Positions 24,076-32,672 of a stretch of DNA of 64,000 nt are shown here, in pieces. The stretch is from contig CAWIKR010000002.1 of the NCBI GenBank assembly GCA_963836775.1, forward strand, positions 1,798,001 to 1,862,000, read 5' to 3'. The translations under genes and the position numbers were made by a program. The notes below the pieces were generated by a model that saw only the letters and a list, made by a program, of their open reading frames with translations, had not been told where the DNA came from and ran no database searches. Source of the DNA: DASQPR01 sp963836775. GTDB taxonomy: Bacteria; Actinomycetota; Actinomycetes; Mycobacteriales; Micromonosporaceae. The number at the start of each line of letters is the position of its first letter. Position 1 is the first letter of the stretch.

Positions 24076-26220
24076 CTAGACCTCCGCCGGCGTCACGGAC
24101 CGCAGCAGCACCGTCGCCACGTCGACGACCTCGACGTCCTCACCAGCGGCTCCGGCCGCTATCTTGGCGGTGACGCCGTCCCCGATCATGGTGGAGCAGA
24201 ACGGGCAGCCGACAGCGATGGTCTTGGCGCCGGTCGCGATCGCTTCCTCGACCCGCTCGATGTTGATCCGCTTGCCGATCCGCTCCTCCATCCACATGCG
24301 GGCACCACCGGCGCCACAGCAGAACGAGCGCTCCGAGTTGCGATCCATCTCGGTGATCGGGGCGACCGCACCGAGGACTTCCCGTGGCGGCGTGAAGACT
24401 CGGTTGTGCCGGCCCAGGTAGCACGGGTCGTGGTAGGTCATGGTGCCGTCCAGCGGCTGCACCGGAATCAGCTTCTTCGCCGCCACCAGGTGCGCCAGCA
24501 GCTCTGTGTGGTGGACCACCTCGTAGTCGCCGCCGAGTGCGGCGTATTCATTGGCGAGGGTGTTGAAGCAGTGCGGGCAGGTCGCGACGATCTTCTTGAC
24601 ACCGGCGCTGTTCATCGTCTCGACGTTCTGCTGGGCGAGCATCTGGAAGACGAATTCGTTGCCGATCCGGCGGGCCGGGTCGCCGGTGCACGTCTCACCA
24701 TTGCCCAGGATGCCGAAGTTGACACCGGCCTGATGCAATAGCGTGGCGACAGCACGGGTGGTTTTCTTGGCGCGGTCCTCGAAGGCTCCGGCGCAGCCGA
24801 CCCAGAACAGGTATTCGTACTCACCGCCGTCGGTGATCCGGGGCACCTCGAAGTCCAGGCCCTTGGTCCAGTCCTCGCGGGTGGCCGGCGGCGCGCCCCA
24901 CGGGTTGCCCTTGGATTCCAGGTTGCGAAGCATCACGCCGGCTTCGGACGGGAAGTTCGATTCGATCATCACCTGATAGCGCCGCATGTCCACGATGTGG
25001 TCGACGTGCTCGATGTCGACCGGGCACTGCTCAACGCAGGCGCCGCAGGTGGTGCACGACCACAGCACATCCGGGTCGATGACCCCGCCGACGTCGGCGC
25101 CGCCGATCAACGGACGCTGGGACTCGGCCATCGCCAGCACGTTGACACCGGCGAGCTGCTCCTGGGTCGCCTTCTCCTCGCCGGCCATGGTGAGGCCACC
25201 GCCGGCCATCAGATACGGCGCTTTCGCGTACGCGTGGTCGCGCAGGGACAGCACCAGCAGCTTCGGCGACAGCGGCTTTCCGGTGTTCCAGGCCGGGCAC
25301 TGCGACTGGCAGCGACCACACTCGGTGCAGGTGCTGAAGTCGAGCAGGCCCTTCCAGGTGAACTGCTCGACCGAGGCAACACCGAACTGGTCCTTCTCCG
25401 GGTCGGCCTGCTCGAAGTCGAGGACCGCGCCGCCGGAGAGCATCGGGCGCAGCCCGCCGAGCGCCGGGCGGCTGGTGCCGGAGCGCTTGAAGAAGATGTT
25501 CGGGAACGCCAGGAAGCGGTGCCAGGCCACACCCATGGTGACGTTGAGGGAGATCACGATGGCCCAGGTCATCGAAATGATGATCTTCACCATCGCGATC
25601 CAGGAAACGGCCGCGGCACTGGCCGGCAGCGCATCGCCGAGCGCATGCGAGACCGGAGCGGCCCAGGTGGCGTAGGGCAGATGGTCGTTGGCCGCCTTGA
25701 AGCCGCGGATCAGCATGCCGCAGATGAGAACCAGCAGCACCACCCACTCGACGAAATAGCCCTGCCACATCGTCGAGCCGGTGAACCGGGACCGGCGGGC
25801 CCGGCCCGGGCGGTTCAGGAGCCGGATGGTCATCAGGTAGCCGATCGCGACCAGACCGAGCACGCTCAGCCACTCGGTGACGAAGCCGAAGATGTTCCAG
25901 CCACCGATCAGCGGCAGCTCATTGGTCGGCGAGAAGGCTTCGAAGTAGGCCTGCAGGACCAGCGACGACAGCAGAATAAAGCTGATCATGACCAGCCAGT
26001 GCGCGGACCCGACCCAGGTCCACTTCAGCATCCGGGTGTGGCCGAGCGTCTCGGTGAGCATCGTCTTGACGCGCTGGCCGCGGTTGCCGGATCGGGACTT
26101 GTCCGGCTGACCCAAGCGCACCACCGCGAACATCTGCCGCACCGCGCGCACCACGAGCACGATCGCCACCGCGGTGATCGCGAGCGAAACGGTGGCCGCG
26201 ATGATTTGCACGACACCCAT
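24076..26220 (-). CDS. Membrane Fe-S oxidoreductase (NarI-like domain plus HdrD/GlpC-like domain)
   Basis: 714 aa. The first about 235 residues have five to six membrane segments with histidines suited to heme, like the nitrate reductase gamma domain. Then two 4Fe-4S sites, CTECGRCQSQCP and CTTCGACVEQCP, and a C-terminal pair of CCG domains (VGCAGAFEDR, CPHCFNTLANEY, HDPCYLGRHN, SFCCGAGGARMWMEE) as in heterodisulfide reductase D and LutA. It probably shuttles electrons between a cytoplasmic donor, perhaps acyl-CoA dehydrogenase/ETF, and the quinone pool. Monocistronic. Confidence 0.92.
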   Translation of the reverse strand: MGVVQIIAATVSLAITAVAIVLVVRAVRQMFAVVRLGQPDKSRSGNRGQRVKTMLTETLGHTRMLKWTWVGSAHWLVMISFILLSSLVLQAYFEAFSPTNELPLIGGWNIFGFVTEWLSVLGLVAIGYLMTIRLLNRPGRARRSRFTGSTMWQGYFVEWVVLLVLICGMLIRGFKAANDHLPYATWAAPVSHALGDALPASAAAVSWIAMVKIIISMTWAIVISLNVTMGVAWHRFLAFPNIFFKRSGTSRPALGGLRPMLSGGAVLDFEQADPEKDQFGVASVEQFTWKGLLDFSTCTECGRCQSQCPAWNTGKPLSPKLLVLSLRDHAYAKAPYLMAGGGLTMAGEEKATQEQLAGVNVLAMAESQRPLIGGADVGGVIDPDVLWSCTTCGACVEQCPVDIEHVDHIVDMRRYQVMIESNFPSEAGVMLRNLESKGNPWGAPPATREDWTKGLDFEVPRITDGGEYEYLFWVGCAGAFEDRAKKTTRAVATLLHQAGVNFGILGNGETCTGDPARRIGNEFVFQMLAQQNVETMNSAGVKKIVATCPHCFNTLANEYAALGGDYEVVHHTELLAHLVAAKKLIPVQPLDGTMTYHDPCYLGRHNRVFTPPREVLGAVAPITEMDRNSERSFCCGAGGARMWMEERIGKRINIERVEEAIATGAKTIAVGCPFCSTMIGDGVTAKIAAGAAGEDVEVVDVATVLLRSVTPAEV

Positions 26221-26290
26221 TGGCGTACGCCTCCCAAAGCCCAGGTCACGGTCTGGCGGGAGCCTAACCGATCTGGGGCGGAGCTTAGCC

Positions 26291-26320
26291 GACGCTGGTT
26301 ACTTGCCAGTAACCAGCGTC
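26291..26320. terminator. Perfect 13-bp stem-loop after crgA
   Basis: GACGCTGGTTACT (26291-26303) pairs with 26308-26320, loop TGCC. It lies downstream of the minus-strand crgA gene and upstream of the Fe-S oxidoreductase gene. Confidence 0.8.
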
Positions 26321-26346
26321 GACCAGGTCAGGTTGGCGGGCGTTTC

Positions 26347-26363
26347 TCCACAGCTGTGGATAA
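26347..26363. promoter_or_regulatory. DnaA-box match within a 14-bp palindrome
   Basis: TCCACAGCTGTGGA (26347-26360) is a perfect palindrome, and TGTGGATAA (26355-26363) is the reverse complement of the consensus DnaA box TTATCCACA. A lone box near the oriC-linked crgA cluster could titrate DnaA or regulate the 24076-26220 gene. Confidence 0.45.
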
Positions 26364-26438
26364 CTATGGGGAAAAGCACACACATGTAATCCAATTAGGT
26401 TAATCGGACATCCAGGCCGATTGTGGCCAGACGGCGGA

Positions 26439-26702
26439 CTAGCGCCAGCGTGACAGCACGACCAGCGAGCCCACCAGGCCCGCGAAGCCGACACCCAGGT
26501 TCCAGTAACCCCAGGACGCCACTGGGTATTGGCCGCCGGACAGATAGAACGTCACCAGCCAGGCCAGGCCGAACAGGATCAGTCCGATCGCGAGGCCGCC
26601 CACCCAACGCGGGCTGGGACGCCGGCTGAGCGCCGGGTTAACGCGGACGAGGTCCGACGGCGGCGTGTAGACCCGCTTCTTGCGTACGGTGGACTTCGGC
26701 AC
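26439..26702 (-). CDS. crgA: Cell division protein CrgA
   Basis: 87 aa. CrgA signature: MPKSTVRKKRVYTPP at the N-terminus, two membrane segments (WVGGLAIGLILFGLAWLVTFYL and WNLGVGFAGLVGSLVVL), NPALSRRPSPRW before the first and YPVASWGYWN between them. It localises to the septum and helps assemble the divisome and coordinate peptidoglycan synthesis. Neighbouring DUF881, pabA and pknB genes match the canonical oriC-proximal arrangement. Confidence 0.96.
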   Translation of the reverse strand: MPKSTVRKKRVYTPPSDLVRVNPALSRRPSPRWVGGLAIGLILFGLAWLVTFYLSGGQYPVASWGYWNLGVGFAGLVGSLVVLSRWR

Positions 26703-26838
26703 TTGTGCTCTCCTGCCAGCGGCGCTCAGGGTTCGAAACCAGCGCAGGGCGCTGGGAGGGGATCGAACTCTAGCGTCATCGAATACTGTTCAGCACCAGC
26801 GTAGTCATGTTCCGGCGGCAATGGGGATTGGGGATGTG

Positions 26839-27642
26839 ATGGAGTACACCTCGGGCGGCTCGACCTGGACCGCGGCGGTTCGCCGCGTGATGTCCGGGCT
26901 ACGCCCGGGGGCGCGCCAACGGAACCGCTGGTCGATCCTCGTCCCGGTGGTCGCACTTGTTGCCGGATTGTTGTTCACCACCTCGGCCCGCACGGCTGGC
27001 GGCACGTCTCTGCGCGAGGACCGGACTCCGCAGCTCACCAGCTTGATCGCCGACCGCAAGCGGCAGGTCGACGCCGCCGCCGAGTCGGAGGCCCAGTTGC
27101 GGGCGGCGGTCGACGCCGACACGTCTACCCTGGCCCAGACTGACGGAACCGTGGCGAGCGCCCAGAACAAGGTGAACGGGCTGCTCGGAGCCGCCGGCTT
27201 GCAGGCGGTGCACGGACCGGCCATCACGGTCGAATTGAACGATGCGCCACGCCGGGCCGGCGAAGCTCTTCCGAACAACGCCACAGCCGACGACCTCGTT
27301 GTCCATCAGCAGGACGTTCAGGCCGTCGTCAACGCGCTCTGGGCGGGTGGCGCGGAGGCCATGACGATTATGGGGGTTCGGGTGATTTCAACCAGTGCGG
27401 TGCGCTGTGTCGGCAACACCCTGCTTCTGCAAGGACGCGTATATTCTCCGCCGTTCATCATCACCGCCATCGGAGATCCGCAAGCGATGCAACGTGCCCT
27501 GGATGCGTCCCCCACCGTCAGCGTCTACCGCCAGGCCGTCTCAGCGTTCGGCCTCGGCTACACGGTGCGGACCCAGCCCGACGTAAAGCTGCCCGCTTAC
27601 AACGGGTCGACCTCGCTGCAGTACGCGGCGGCTATCCCGTGA
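26839..27642 (+). CDS. DUF881 membrane-anchored protein
   Basis: About 267 aa from ATG 26839, preceded by GGGGA. One membrane segment (WSILVPVVALVAGLLFTTSA) is followed by an extracellular part: coiled coil RKRQVDAAAESEAQLRAAVDA, then the DUF881 core GPAITVELNDAP, VHQQDVQAVVNALWAGGAEAMTIMG and FIITAIGDPQAMQRAL. The family recurs beside crgA and pknB in actinobacteria and is thought to serve wall growth or division. It overlaps the sortase start by 4 bp (GTGA). Confidence 0.92.
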   Translation: MEYTSGGSTWTAAVRRVMSGLRPGARQRNRWSILVPVVALVAGLLFTTSARTAGGTSLREDRTPQLTSLIADRKRQVDAAAESEAQLRAAVDADTSTLAQTDGTVASAQNKVNGLLGAAGLQAVHGPAITVELNDAPRRAGEALPNNATADDLVVHQQDVQAVVNALWAGGAEAMTIMGVRVISTSAVRCVGNTLLLQGRVYSPPFIITAIGDPQAMQRALDASPTVSVYRQAVSAFGLGYTVRTQPDVKLPAYNGSTSLQYAAAIP

Positions 27643-28580
27643 CCACAGAGGTCTCGCCACACGGACGGCACGGCGCCCGCGATGACGACGCCACCTCGGT
27701 GATCCCGGCGATCGACGGCGACCAGACGAGCCTCATCCCGGCGATCGACGGCGACCAGACCAGCGTCATCCCGCAGTTCGCGGACGCCACGTCGGTGCTG
27801 CCCGCGATCCCTGATGAACCGCCCGCCGCACCGGCCACCGACGGCACGGACAGCAAGCTCTACGACAGCCGGGCCTGGCGGACCCGGGATCGCCGCCGAC
27901 GCTCCGGCGGCCCGGTCCGGACCACCGCGCGCGTGGTCGGCGAGATCCTGATCACCCTCGGTCTGGTCCTGCTGCTGTTCGCTGTCTACGAGGTCTACGG
28001 CAAGACCGCGATCATCAATTCGCACCAGAACCAGCTCGACCAGCAGCTGCAGAATTCGTGGACCGGTCCGACGCCGACGCCGACCACATCCGGCGGCGGT
28101 AAATCGGCCGCACCGCTGGCGCCGCCGCCCGGCGACGCCGTCGCCCGCCTCTACATTCCGAAGCTGAAGAAGCACTGGGTAGTCGTCGAGGGCGTGTCAC
28201 TCAAGGACATCCGGTTCGCGCCCGGCCACTACCCGGGCACCGCGCTGCCCGGCGCCATCGGCAACTTCGCCGTCGCCGGCCACCGGGTTCCGGCCATCTT
28301 CTGGGACCTCAACGAGATCCAGAAGTCCGACACGATCGTCGTCGAGACCAAAGACAATTGGTACGTCTACACCGTCACCGTGAATGAGATCGTCACGCCA
28401 CACTCGGTTGAGGTGATCGCGCCAACACCGGACGAGCCGGGCGTGAAGGCGTCGGCCGCGATGCTGACCTTGACGACCTGCAATCCCAAATGGGACAACT
28501 ATCAGCGGATGGTCGTCCACGCCAAACTCGTGTCCACCACGCCGCACTCGGCCGGTGCTCCGGTCGCGCTAGGGAGCTAG
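27639..28580 (+). CDS. srtE: Class E sortase with repetitive cytoplasmic tail
   Basis: 313 aa. Type II membrane topology: cytoplasmic residues 1-99, TM about 100-120, extracellular sortase domain about 165-300. The catalytic triad is visible as His215 (AVAGHR), Cys281 (TLTTC) and Arg290 (NYQRMVV). It attaches LAXTG-type proteins to the wall. The tail has Thr19, Thr30, Thr41 and Thr51 in near-identical 10-11-residue repeats (D-x-[AQ]-T-S-x-[IL]-P-A-I), discussed in the findings. It is coupled to DUF881 upstream and followed by a small membrane protein and pabA. Confidence 0.95.
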   Translation: MTTEVSPHGRHGARDDDATSVIPAIDGDQTSLIPAIDGDQTSVIPQFADATSVLPAIPDEPPAAPATDGTDSKLYDSRAWRTRDRRRRSGGPVRTTARVVGEILITLGLVLLLFAVYEVYGKTAIINSHQNQLDQQLQNSWTGPTPTPTTSGGGKSAAPLAPPPGDAVARLYIPKLKKHWVVVEGVSLKDIRFAPGHYPGTALPGAIGNFAVAGHRVPAIFWDLNEIQKSDTIVVETKDNWYVYTVTVNEIVTPHSVEVIAPTPDEPGVKASAAMLTLTTCNPKWDNYQRMVVHAKLVSTTPHSAGAPVALGS

Positions 28581-28584
28581 CCCG

Positions 28585-28755
28585 ATGTACGCATGGATCT
28601 GGCGCGCCCTGCCGTTCGGGCGGTGGGGCAAGGTGTTCGGAGCAGCGCTGCTCATAGCCGGCTTCGGCCTGCTTTTCTGGTACGTGATCTTCCCGGCCAT
28701 CGATCCGCTGCTGCCGTTCAACGACGTGCAGGTGACCCCAGGGACCACGCCATGA
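28585..28755 (+). CDS. Small single-pass membrane protein (56 aa) between sortase and pabA
   Basis: Starts MYAWIWRALPFGRWGKVFG, then a membrane segment AALLIAGFGLLFWYVIFP and the tail IDPLLPFNDVQVTPG. The pattern recalls small proteins commonly found upstream of the pabA/trpG gene in actinobacteria. It begins 4 bp after the sortase stop and overlaps the next gene by ATGA, so it is translationally coupled. Role unknown. Confidence 0.88.
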   Translation: MYAWIWRALPFGRWGKVFGAALLIAGFGLLFWYVIFPAIDPLLPFNDVQVTPGTTP

Positions 28756-29411
28756 CGCCGCGCCCTCGTGTTCTCGTCATCGACAACTACGACAGCTTCG
28801 TCTACAACATCGTTCAATACCTCGGCCAGCTCGGCGTGGTCTGCGACGTGCGCCGCAACAACGAGATCGCGGTCGCCGACATTCCCGGCCTGAAGCCGGA
28901 CGGCATCCTGCTCTCGCCCGGTCCCGGCACCCCGGAGCGCGCCGGCATCTGCATGGACGTGATCCGGGACTGCGCCGGCGACCTGCCGATCTTCGGCGTC
29001 TGCCTGGGCCACCAGGCGATCGGCGCGGCCTACGGCGCCACCGTAACCCGGGCTCCGGAGCTTCTGCACGGCAAGACGTCGCTGGTCCACCACGAGGGTG
29101 CCGGGGTCCTGGCCGGACTGCCGTCACCGTTCACCGCCACGCGGTACCACTCGCTCGCGGTCATCGCCGAGACGCTTCCGGACGAGATCGAGGTCACCGG
29201 GCGTAGCGAGTCCGGCGTCGTGATGGCGATGCGACACCGGACAATGCCGCTGGAGGGTGTGCAGTTCCACCCGGAGTCAGTGCTCACTCAGGGCGGTCAT
29301 CTGATGCTGGCGAACTGGCTGGCCGCGATGGGCGACACCGAGGCGCTGGACCGCGCTCCGGCGCTCGCGGTCGAGGTGGAAGCCCGCCGTCTCAGCGCCT
29401 TCGCTGCTTGA
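28752..29411 (+). CDS. pabA/trpG: Glutamine amidotransferase, anthranilate/aminodeoxychorismate synthase component II
   Basis: 219 aa. Class I amidotransferase with nucleophile Cys84 (FGVCLGHQAIG), His173 and Glu175 (VQFHPESVLT), and LSPGPGTPERAG. It supplies ammonia from glutamine to component I in folate or tryptophan synthesis. Last gene of the DUF881-sortase-small protein-pabA operon, convergent with the pknB operon. Confidence 0.95.
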   Translation: MTPRPRVLVIDNYDSFVYNIVQYLGQLGVVCDVRRNNEIAVADIPGLKPDGILLSPGPGTPERAGICMDVIRDCAGDLPIFGVCLGHQAIGAAYGATVTRAPELLHGKTSLVHHEGAGVLAGLPSPFTATRYHSLAVIAETLPDEIEVTGRSESGVVMAMRHRTMPLEGVQFHPESVLTQGGHLMLANWLAAMGDTEALDRAPALAVEVEARRLSAFAA

Positions 29412-29520
29412 TTTGAGACCAGGTGCGGCGCCGCCCCTGGCCGGGTCTTGCGTGCCGCCCAGCTATCGCGTAGGAGCAACGTCGACTCTAGGGGATTCCG
29501 TGGCTCTCTGATCCCTCAGC

Positions 29521-29633
29521 GGATTTGGGACCGGACTCGGTTTCGCTGGCGTCCAAACGCGAAGTCGCCGTGTGCGAATGCACTCGAGACTTTGCGTTCG
29601 GCCGCCAGCGGAATCGGGGGCGATTCCAATCAG
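29521..29633 (-). repeat. Dispersed 113-bp structured element, copy A (at the pknB stop codon)
   Basis: Aligns without gaps to 52470-52582 (79 of 113 identical). It folds into a long hairpin: 29544-29551 with 29603-29610, 29556-29566 with 29588-29598, and a tip GTGC-GAAT-GCAC. The pknB stop codon occupies element positions 110-112. The outer ends resemble imperfect inverted repeats (GAT-N-TGGGACCG against GAT-N-GGAATCG). It may act as terminator or 3'-UTR structure, or be a mobile palindrome. Confidence 0.75.
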
Positions 29634-31351
29634 CCGCCGGGCGACGCGGGTGGTGACGTGGACGGTGTGTCGGTCGGCGTCGGAGCCGGCTCGGAACCGA
29701 TCGCCAGGTTGATCGGGCTGTCCTTGGTCACCGTCGAGTTCGCCGCCGGATCCTGATCGGTGACGGTGCCGACCTCGCTCGGGTTGTCCGTCGGCTTGCT
29801 GAACGTGTGGATGTTGGTGAAGCCGGCATTCTTGAGCTTGTTCAGCGCCTGAGACTTGCTCAGGCCCACCACGGGCGGGATCACCGCTTCGTTGCCGCGG
29901 GAGATTATCAAGATCACCGTGCTGCCGTAGCTGGCGCTCTGGTTCGGCTCCGGCGAGGTGTCGGTGACCGTGCCCTTCTTGGCCGTGCTGTCCACCATCT
30001 GGGTGTTGGTCTCGAACCCGAGACCCTGCAGCACCTTCTCGGCATCGGCCTGGGCCATGCCCTTGACGTTGTCAGGGATGGTCACCTGGGTGACGCCGGA
30101 GCAGACGTAGACGGTGATCCGATCGTTTGCCTCGACCGACTTATTGGCCTCCGGATCGGTCTTGGTGACCTGACCGGTCTTGCAGTTGTTGGTAGTCGTG
30201 TTGACGGCATCGCCGACCAGGCCGACCTTCCTCAGCTCGGCGTCGGCCTCGGACTTCGTCATCCCCACCAGGTTCGGCACCCGCACCGTGTTGGGACGGT
30301 TGGTCAGATAGATCCCGGTGCCGATGGCGACCACCGCGATCAGGCCGAGCAGCGACAGCGCGACCATCACCCAGGTCGACGCGCGGCGGCGCTGCGGATT
30401 GCCAACCCGGGCCGGCGTCGTCGGGCGGGGTCCATGCGGACCCATGTTCGGCGGCGTCTGGACCATCGCGGTCTGGTCGTTGCGCAGCACTGGCGTCGCC
30501 AGGACCGGCCGGCCGGCGGCGGCCCGCAACAGATCAGCACGCATCTCGGCGGCGCTCTGATAGCGGTTGAGCGGGTTCTTCGCGAGCGCCTTCAGGACGA
30601 TCGCGTCGACGTCCGGGGTCACGTCCCGGTTGGAGTCGCTCGGCGGCTTCGGGTCTTCCCGGACGTGCTGGTAAGCGACGCTGACCGGGTTGTCACCGAC
30701 GAACGGTGGGTGCCCGGTGAGCAGCTCGAAGACGACACAGCCGGTGGCGTAGACATCGGAGCGCGCATCCACGGCCTCGCCACGCGCTTGTTCCGGCGAG
30801 AGATATTGCGCCGTTCCGATCACCGCACTGGTCTGGGTCATCGTGCTGGCACCGCTGGCCAGGGCTCGGGCGATGCCGAAGTCCATCACCTTGACCTGTC
30901 CGGTCTGGGTGAGCATCACGTTTCCGGGCTTGATGTCCCGGTGGATGATCCCGTGCCGGTGGCTGAACTCGATCGCGGCACAGATGTCGGCACTGATCTC
31001 CAGTGCGCGCCGCGGCATCAGCGGACCCTCGGCGACCAGGACCTCTTTCAGAGTCCGCCCGTTGACGAACTCCATGACGATGTAGGGCAGCGACTCGCCG
31101 CTGGCGCCGCGCTCCTCACCGGTGTCATAGACGGCGACGATCGCGGGGTGGTTCAGGGCAGCCGCGTTCTGCGCCTCCCGGCCGAAACGCATCTGGAACG
31201 TTGCATCCCGCGCCAGATCGGCACGGAGCATCTTGATCGCGACATCTCGGCCAAGGCGAAGGTCACGGCCGTGGTGCACCTCGGCCATGCCGCCATATCC
31301 GAGCAACTCGCCGACCTGATACCTGCCCCCGAGCAGGCGGCCCGCACTCAT
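29630..31351 (-). CDS. pknB: Serine/threonine protein kinase PknB with three PASTA domains
   Basis: 573 aa from ATG 31351, preceded by AGGGGAA; an in-frame ATG at 31396 overlaps pknA and lacks a site. Kinase domain 11-275 with Lys40, HRDIKP (137-142), DFG (157-159) and activation loop TMTQTSAVIGT. Juxtamembrane segment with NDQTAMV (Thr294). TM 328-350. Three extracellular PASTA domains from 354 to about 556, where mycobacterial PknB has four, then a Pro/Thr tail. It senses muropeptides or lipid II and phosphorylates wall-synthesis and division proteins. Last gene of the fhaA operon. Confidence 0.97.
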   Translation of the reverse strand: MSAGRLLGGRYQVGELLGYGGMAEVHHGRDLRLGRDVAIKMLRADLARDATFQMRFGREAQNAAALNHPAIVAVYDTGEERGASGESLPYIVMEFVNGRTLKEVLVAEGPLMPRRALEISADICAAIEFSHRHGIIHRDIKPGNVMLTQTGQVKVMDFGIARALASGASTMTQTSAVIGTAQYLSPEQARGEAVDARSDVYATGCVVFELLTGHPPFVGDNPVSVAYQHVREDPKPPSDSNRDVTPDVDAIVLKALAKNPLNRYQSAAEMRADLLRAAAGRPVLATPVLRNDQTAMVQTPPNMGPHGPRPTTPARVGNPQRRRASTWVMVALSLLGLIAVVAIGTGIYLTNRPNTVRVPNLVGMTKSEADAELRKVGLVGDAVNTTTNNCKTGQVTKTDPEANKSVEANDRITVYVCSGVTQVTIPDNVKGMAQADAEKVLQGLGFETNTQMVDSTAKKGTVTDTSPEPNQSASYGSTVILIISRGNEAVIPPVVGLSKSQALNKLKNAGFTNIHTFSKPTDNPSEVGTVTDQDPAANSTVTKDSPINLAIGSEPAPTPTDTPSTSPPASPGG

Positions 31352-31376
31352 CTGGTCATTCCCCTGGTCAACGTGA

Positions 31377-32672
31377 TCACTTCGCCGTTTCGGCATTCAC
31401 CTTAGCCGGGTCCCACGAACCGGCCGGAATCTCCGCGCGGGAGTCCAGTCGGACTGTGACCCGGGTCGCACGCAGCTGAGCTCGATCTTGCGAGCCGGCG
31501 CTGGTGTGAGCCACCGCGGCCAGACCCGAGTTGCGGTCGATCTGTTGCACCTGCCGGTGCCTCTTGATCGCGGACGAGATCAGCGCCGCCAGCACCATCA
31601 CCAGAATCGCCAGAACAATCCCCAGGATGACCACACCGGCGTTGCTCCGCCGCTGCGGTTGTGGAGTGGGACGGCGGACCGGCGGGACCGACGGGTGCCG
31701 CGCGGTCGGCGGGTAGCCCGGTGACACCGGGCGGTACGGCGCGGCCTGCGCGGGAGCGACGCGGGTGGGGGCGGCGGACGGGCGTACCACTGTGGCGGTG
31801 GCGCCGGTGCCCGCCGAAGCCGGCGCCGGCGACATCGGCCGACCCGGCGCCTGCCCGGAGGCCGCCAGGCGTGCGGCGGCGGCCAGGGACGCGGCGCTCG
31901 GCCAGCGTTGCGCCGGCTTCTTGCTCAAGCACCGCTCAACCACCTGACGCACCGGTCCGGGAATGTCCGGCGGCAGCGGCGGCGGCGTGCCGTCGATGTG
32001 CTGAAGCGCGATCTCGATCGGCGAGCCGCCCTCGAACGGACGCCGGCCGGCAAGGCACTGGTAGGCCACCACGCCGAGCGCGTAAACATCCGACGTGGGC
32101 GTGGCGATTTCACCAGCCGCCTGCTCCGGCGAGATGTAGGACGCGGTGCCGAGCACCGCTCCGGCCTGGGTCAGCTGGCTTGCGGCAGCGGACCGGGCGA
32201 TGCCGAAGTCGGTCAGGACCAGCGTGCCGTTCGGGCGCACCAGCAGGTTGGCCGGCTTAACGTCACGGTGCACGATGCCCTTGTCGTGGGCGGCCTGCAG
32301 AGCGTCGGCCGCCTGGGCGATCAGCGACATGGTCCGCGCGGGTGTCAGGCGGCCCACCCGGGCCAGCGTCTTGGACAGCGCGTCGCCCTCGACGAACTCC
32401 ATCACCAGGTAGGTCACGCCTTGGTCGGAGCCGTAGTCATAGACGTTGACGACGCCCGAGTGATTGATCGTGGCCATGGTGCGGGCTTCGTCCCGGAAGC
32501 GTTCCGCGAAGCCCGGTTCGGCGACCAGCGACGGGAGCATGATCTTGACCGCGACCACGCGGCCAAGCACTTCGTCATGGCCCTTCCAGACTTCGCCCAT
32601 GCCGCCGGCGGCGATGTGCTCGGTCAGGCGATAGCGCCCAGCGAGCATCGTGCCCGGACCCACTGAGCTCAC
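31377..32672 (-). CDS. pknA: Serine/threonine protein kinase PknA
   Basis: 431 aa. Kinase domain about 10-270 (AAGGMGEVWKG, VVAVKIML, HRDVKPANLLV, DFGIARS, GTASYISPEQA). A Pro/Ala/Thr-rich linker follows, then a single TM near residues 343-366 (GVVILGIVLAILVMVLAALI) and a short outer tail without PASTA domains, as in mycobacterial PknA. It phosphorylates division and wall-growth proteins together with PknB. Its start overlaps the pbpA stop by 1 bp. Confidence 0.96.
   Translation of the reverse strand: MSSVGPGTMLAGRYRLTEHIAAGGMGEVWKGHDEVLGRVVAVKIMLPSLVAEPGFAERFRDEARTMATINHSGVVNVYDYGSDQGVTYLVMEFVEGDALSKTLARVGRLTPARTMSLIAQAADALQAAHDKGIVHRDVKPANLLVRPNGTLVLTDFGIARSAAASQLTQAGAVLGTASYISPEQAAGEIATPTSDVYALGVVAYQCLAGRRPFEGGSPIEIALQHIDGTPPPLPPDIPGPVRQVVERCLSKKPAQRWPSAASLAAAARLAASGQAPGRPMSPAPASAGTGATATVVRPSAAPTRVAPAQAAPYRPVSPGYPPTARHPSVPPVRRPTPQPQRRSNAGVVILGIVLAILVMVLAALISSAIKRHRQVQQIDRNSGLAAVAHTSAGSQDRAQLRATRVTVRLDSRAEIPAGSWDPAKVNAETAK

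Noticed and set aside
24997..26403. Long plus-strand open frame (468 aa) opposite the Fe-S oxidoreductase
   Set aside because: It is antisense to a gene with clear motifs, has no family pattern and arises from high-GC codon bias.
29448..29756. Plus-strand peptide with C-A-N-A-L similarity to one at 52472-52699
   Set aside because: Tempting as a conserved small protein, but substitutions between the copies show no third-codon-position bias and the similarity is explained by a shared hairpin element.
29807..31405. 532-aa plus-strand frame opposite pknB
   Set aside because: Mirror of the pknB codons; composition is His/Arg/Asp-rich low complexity with no recognisable domain.
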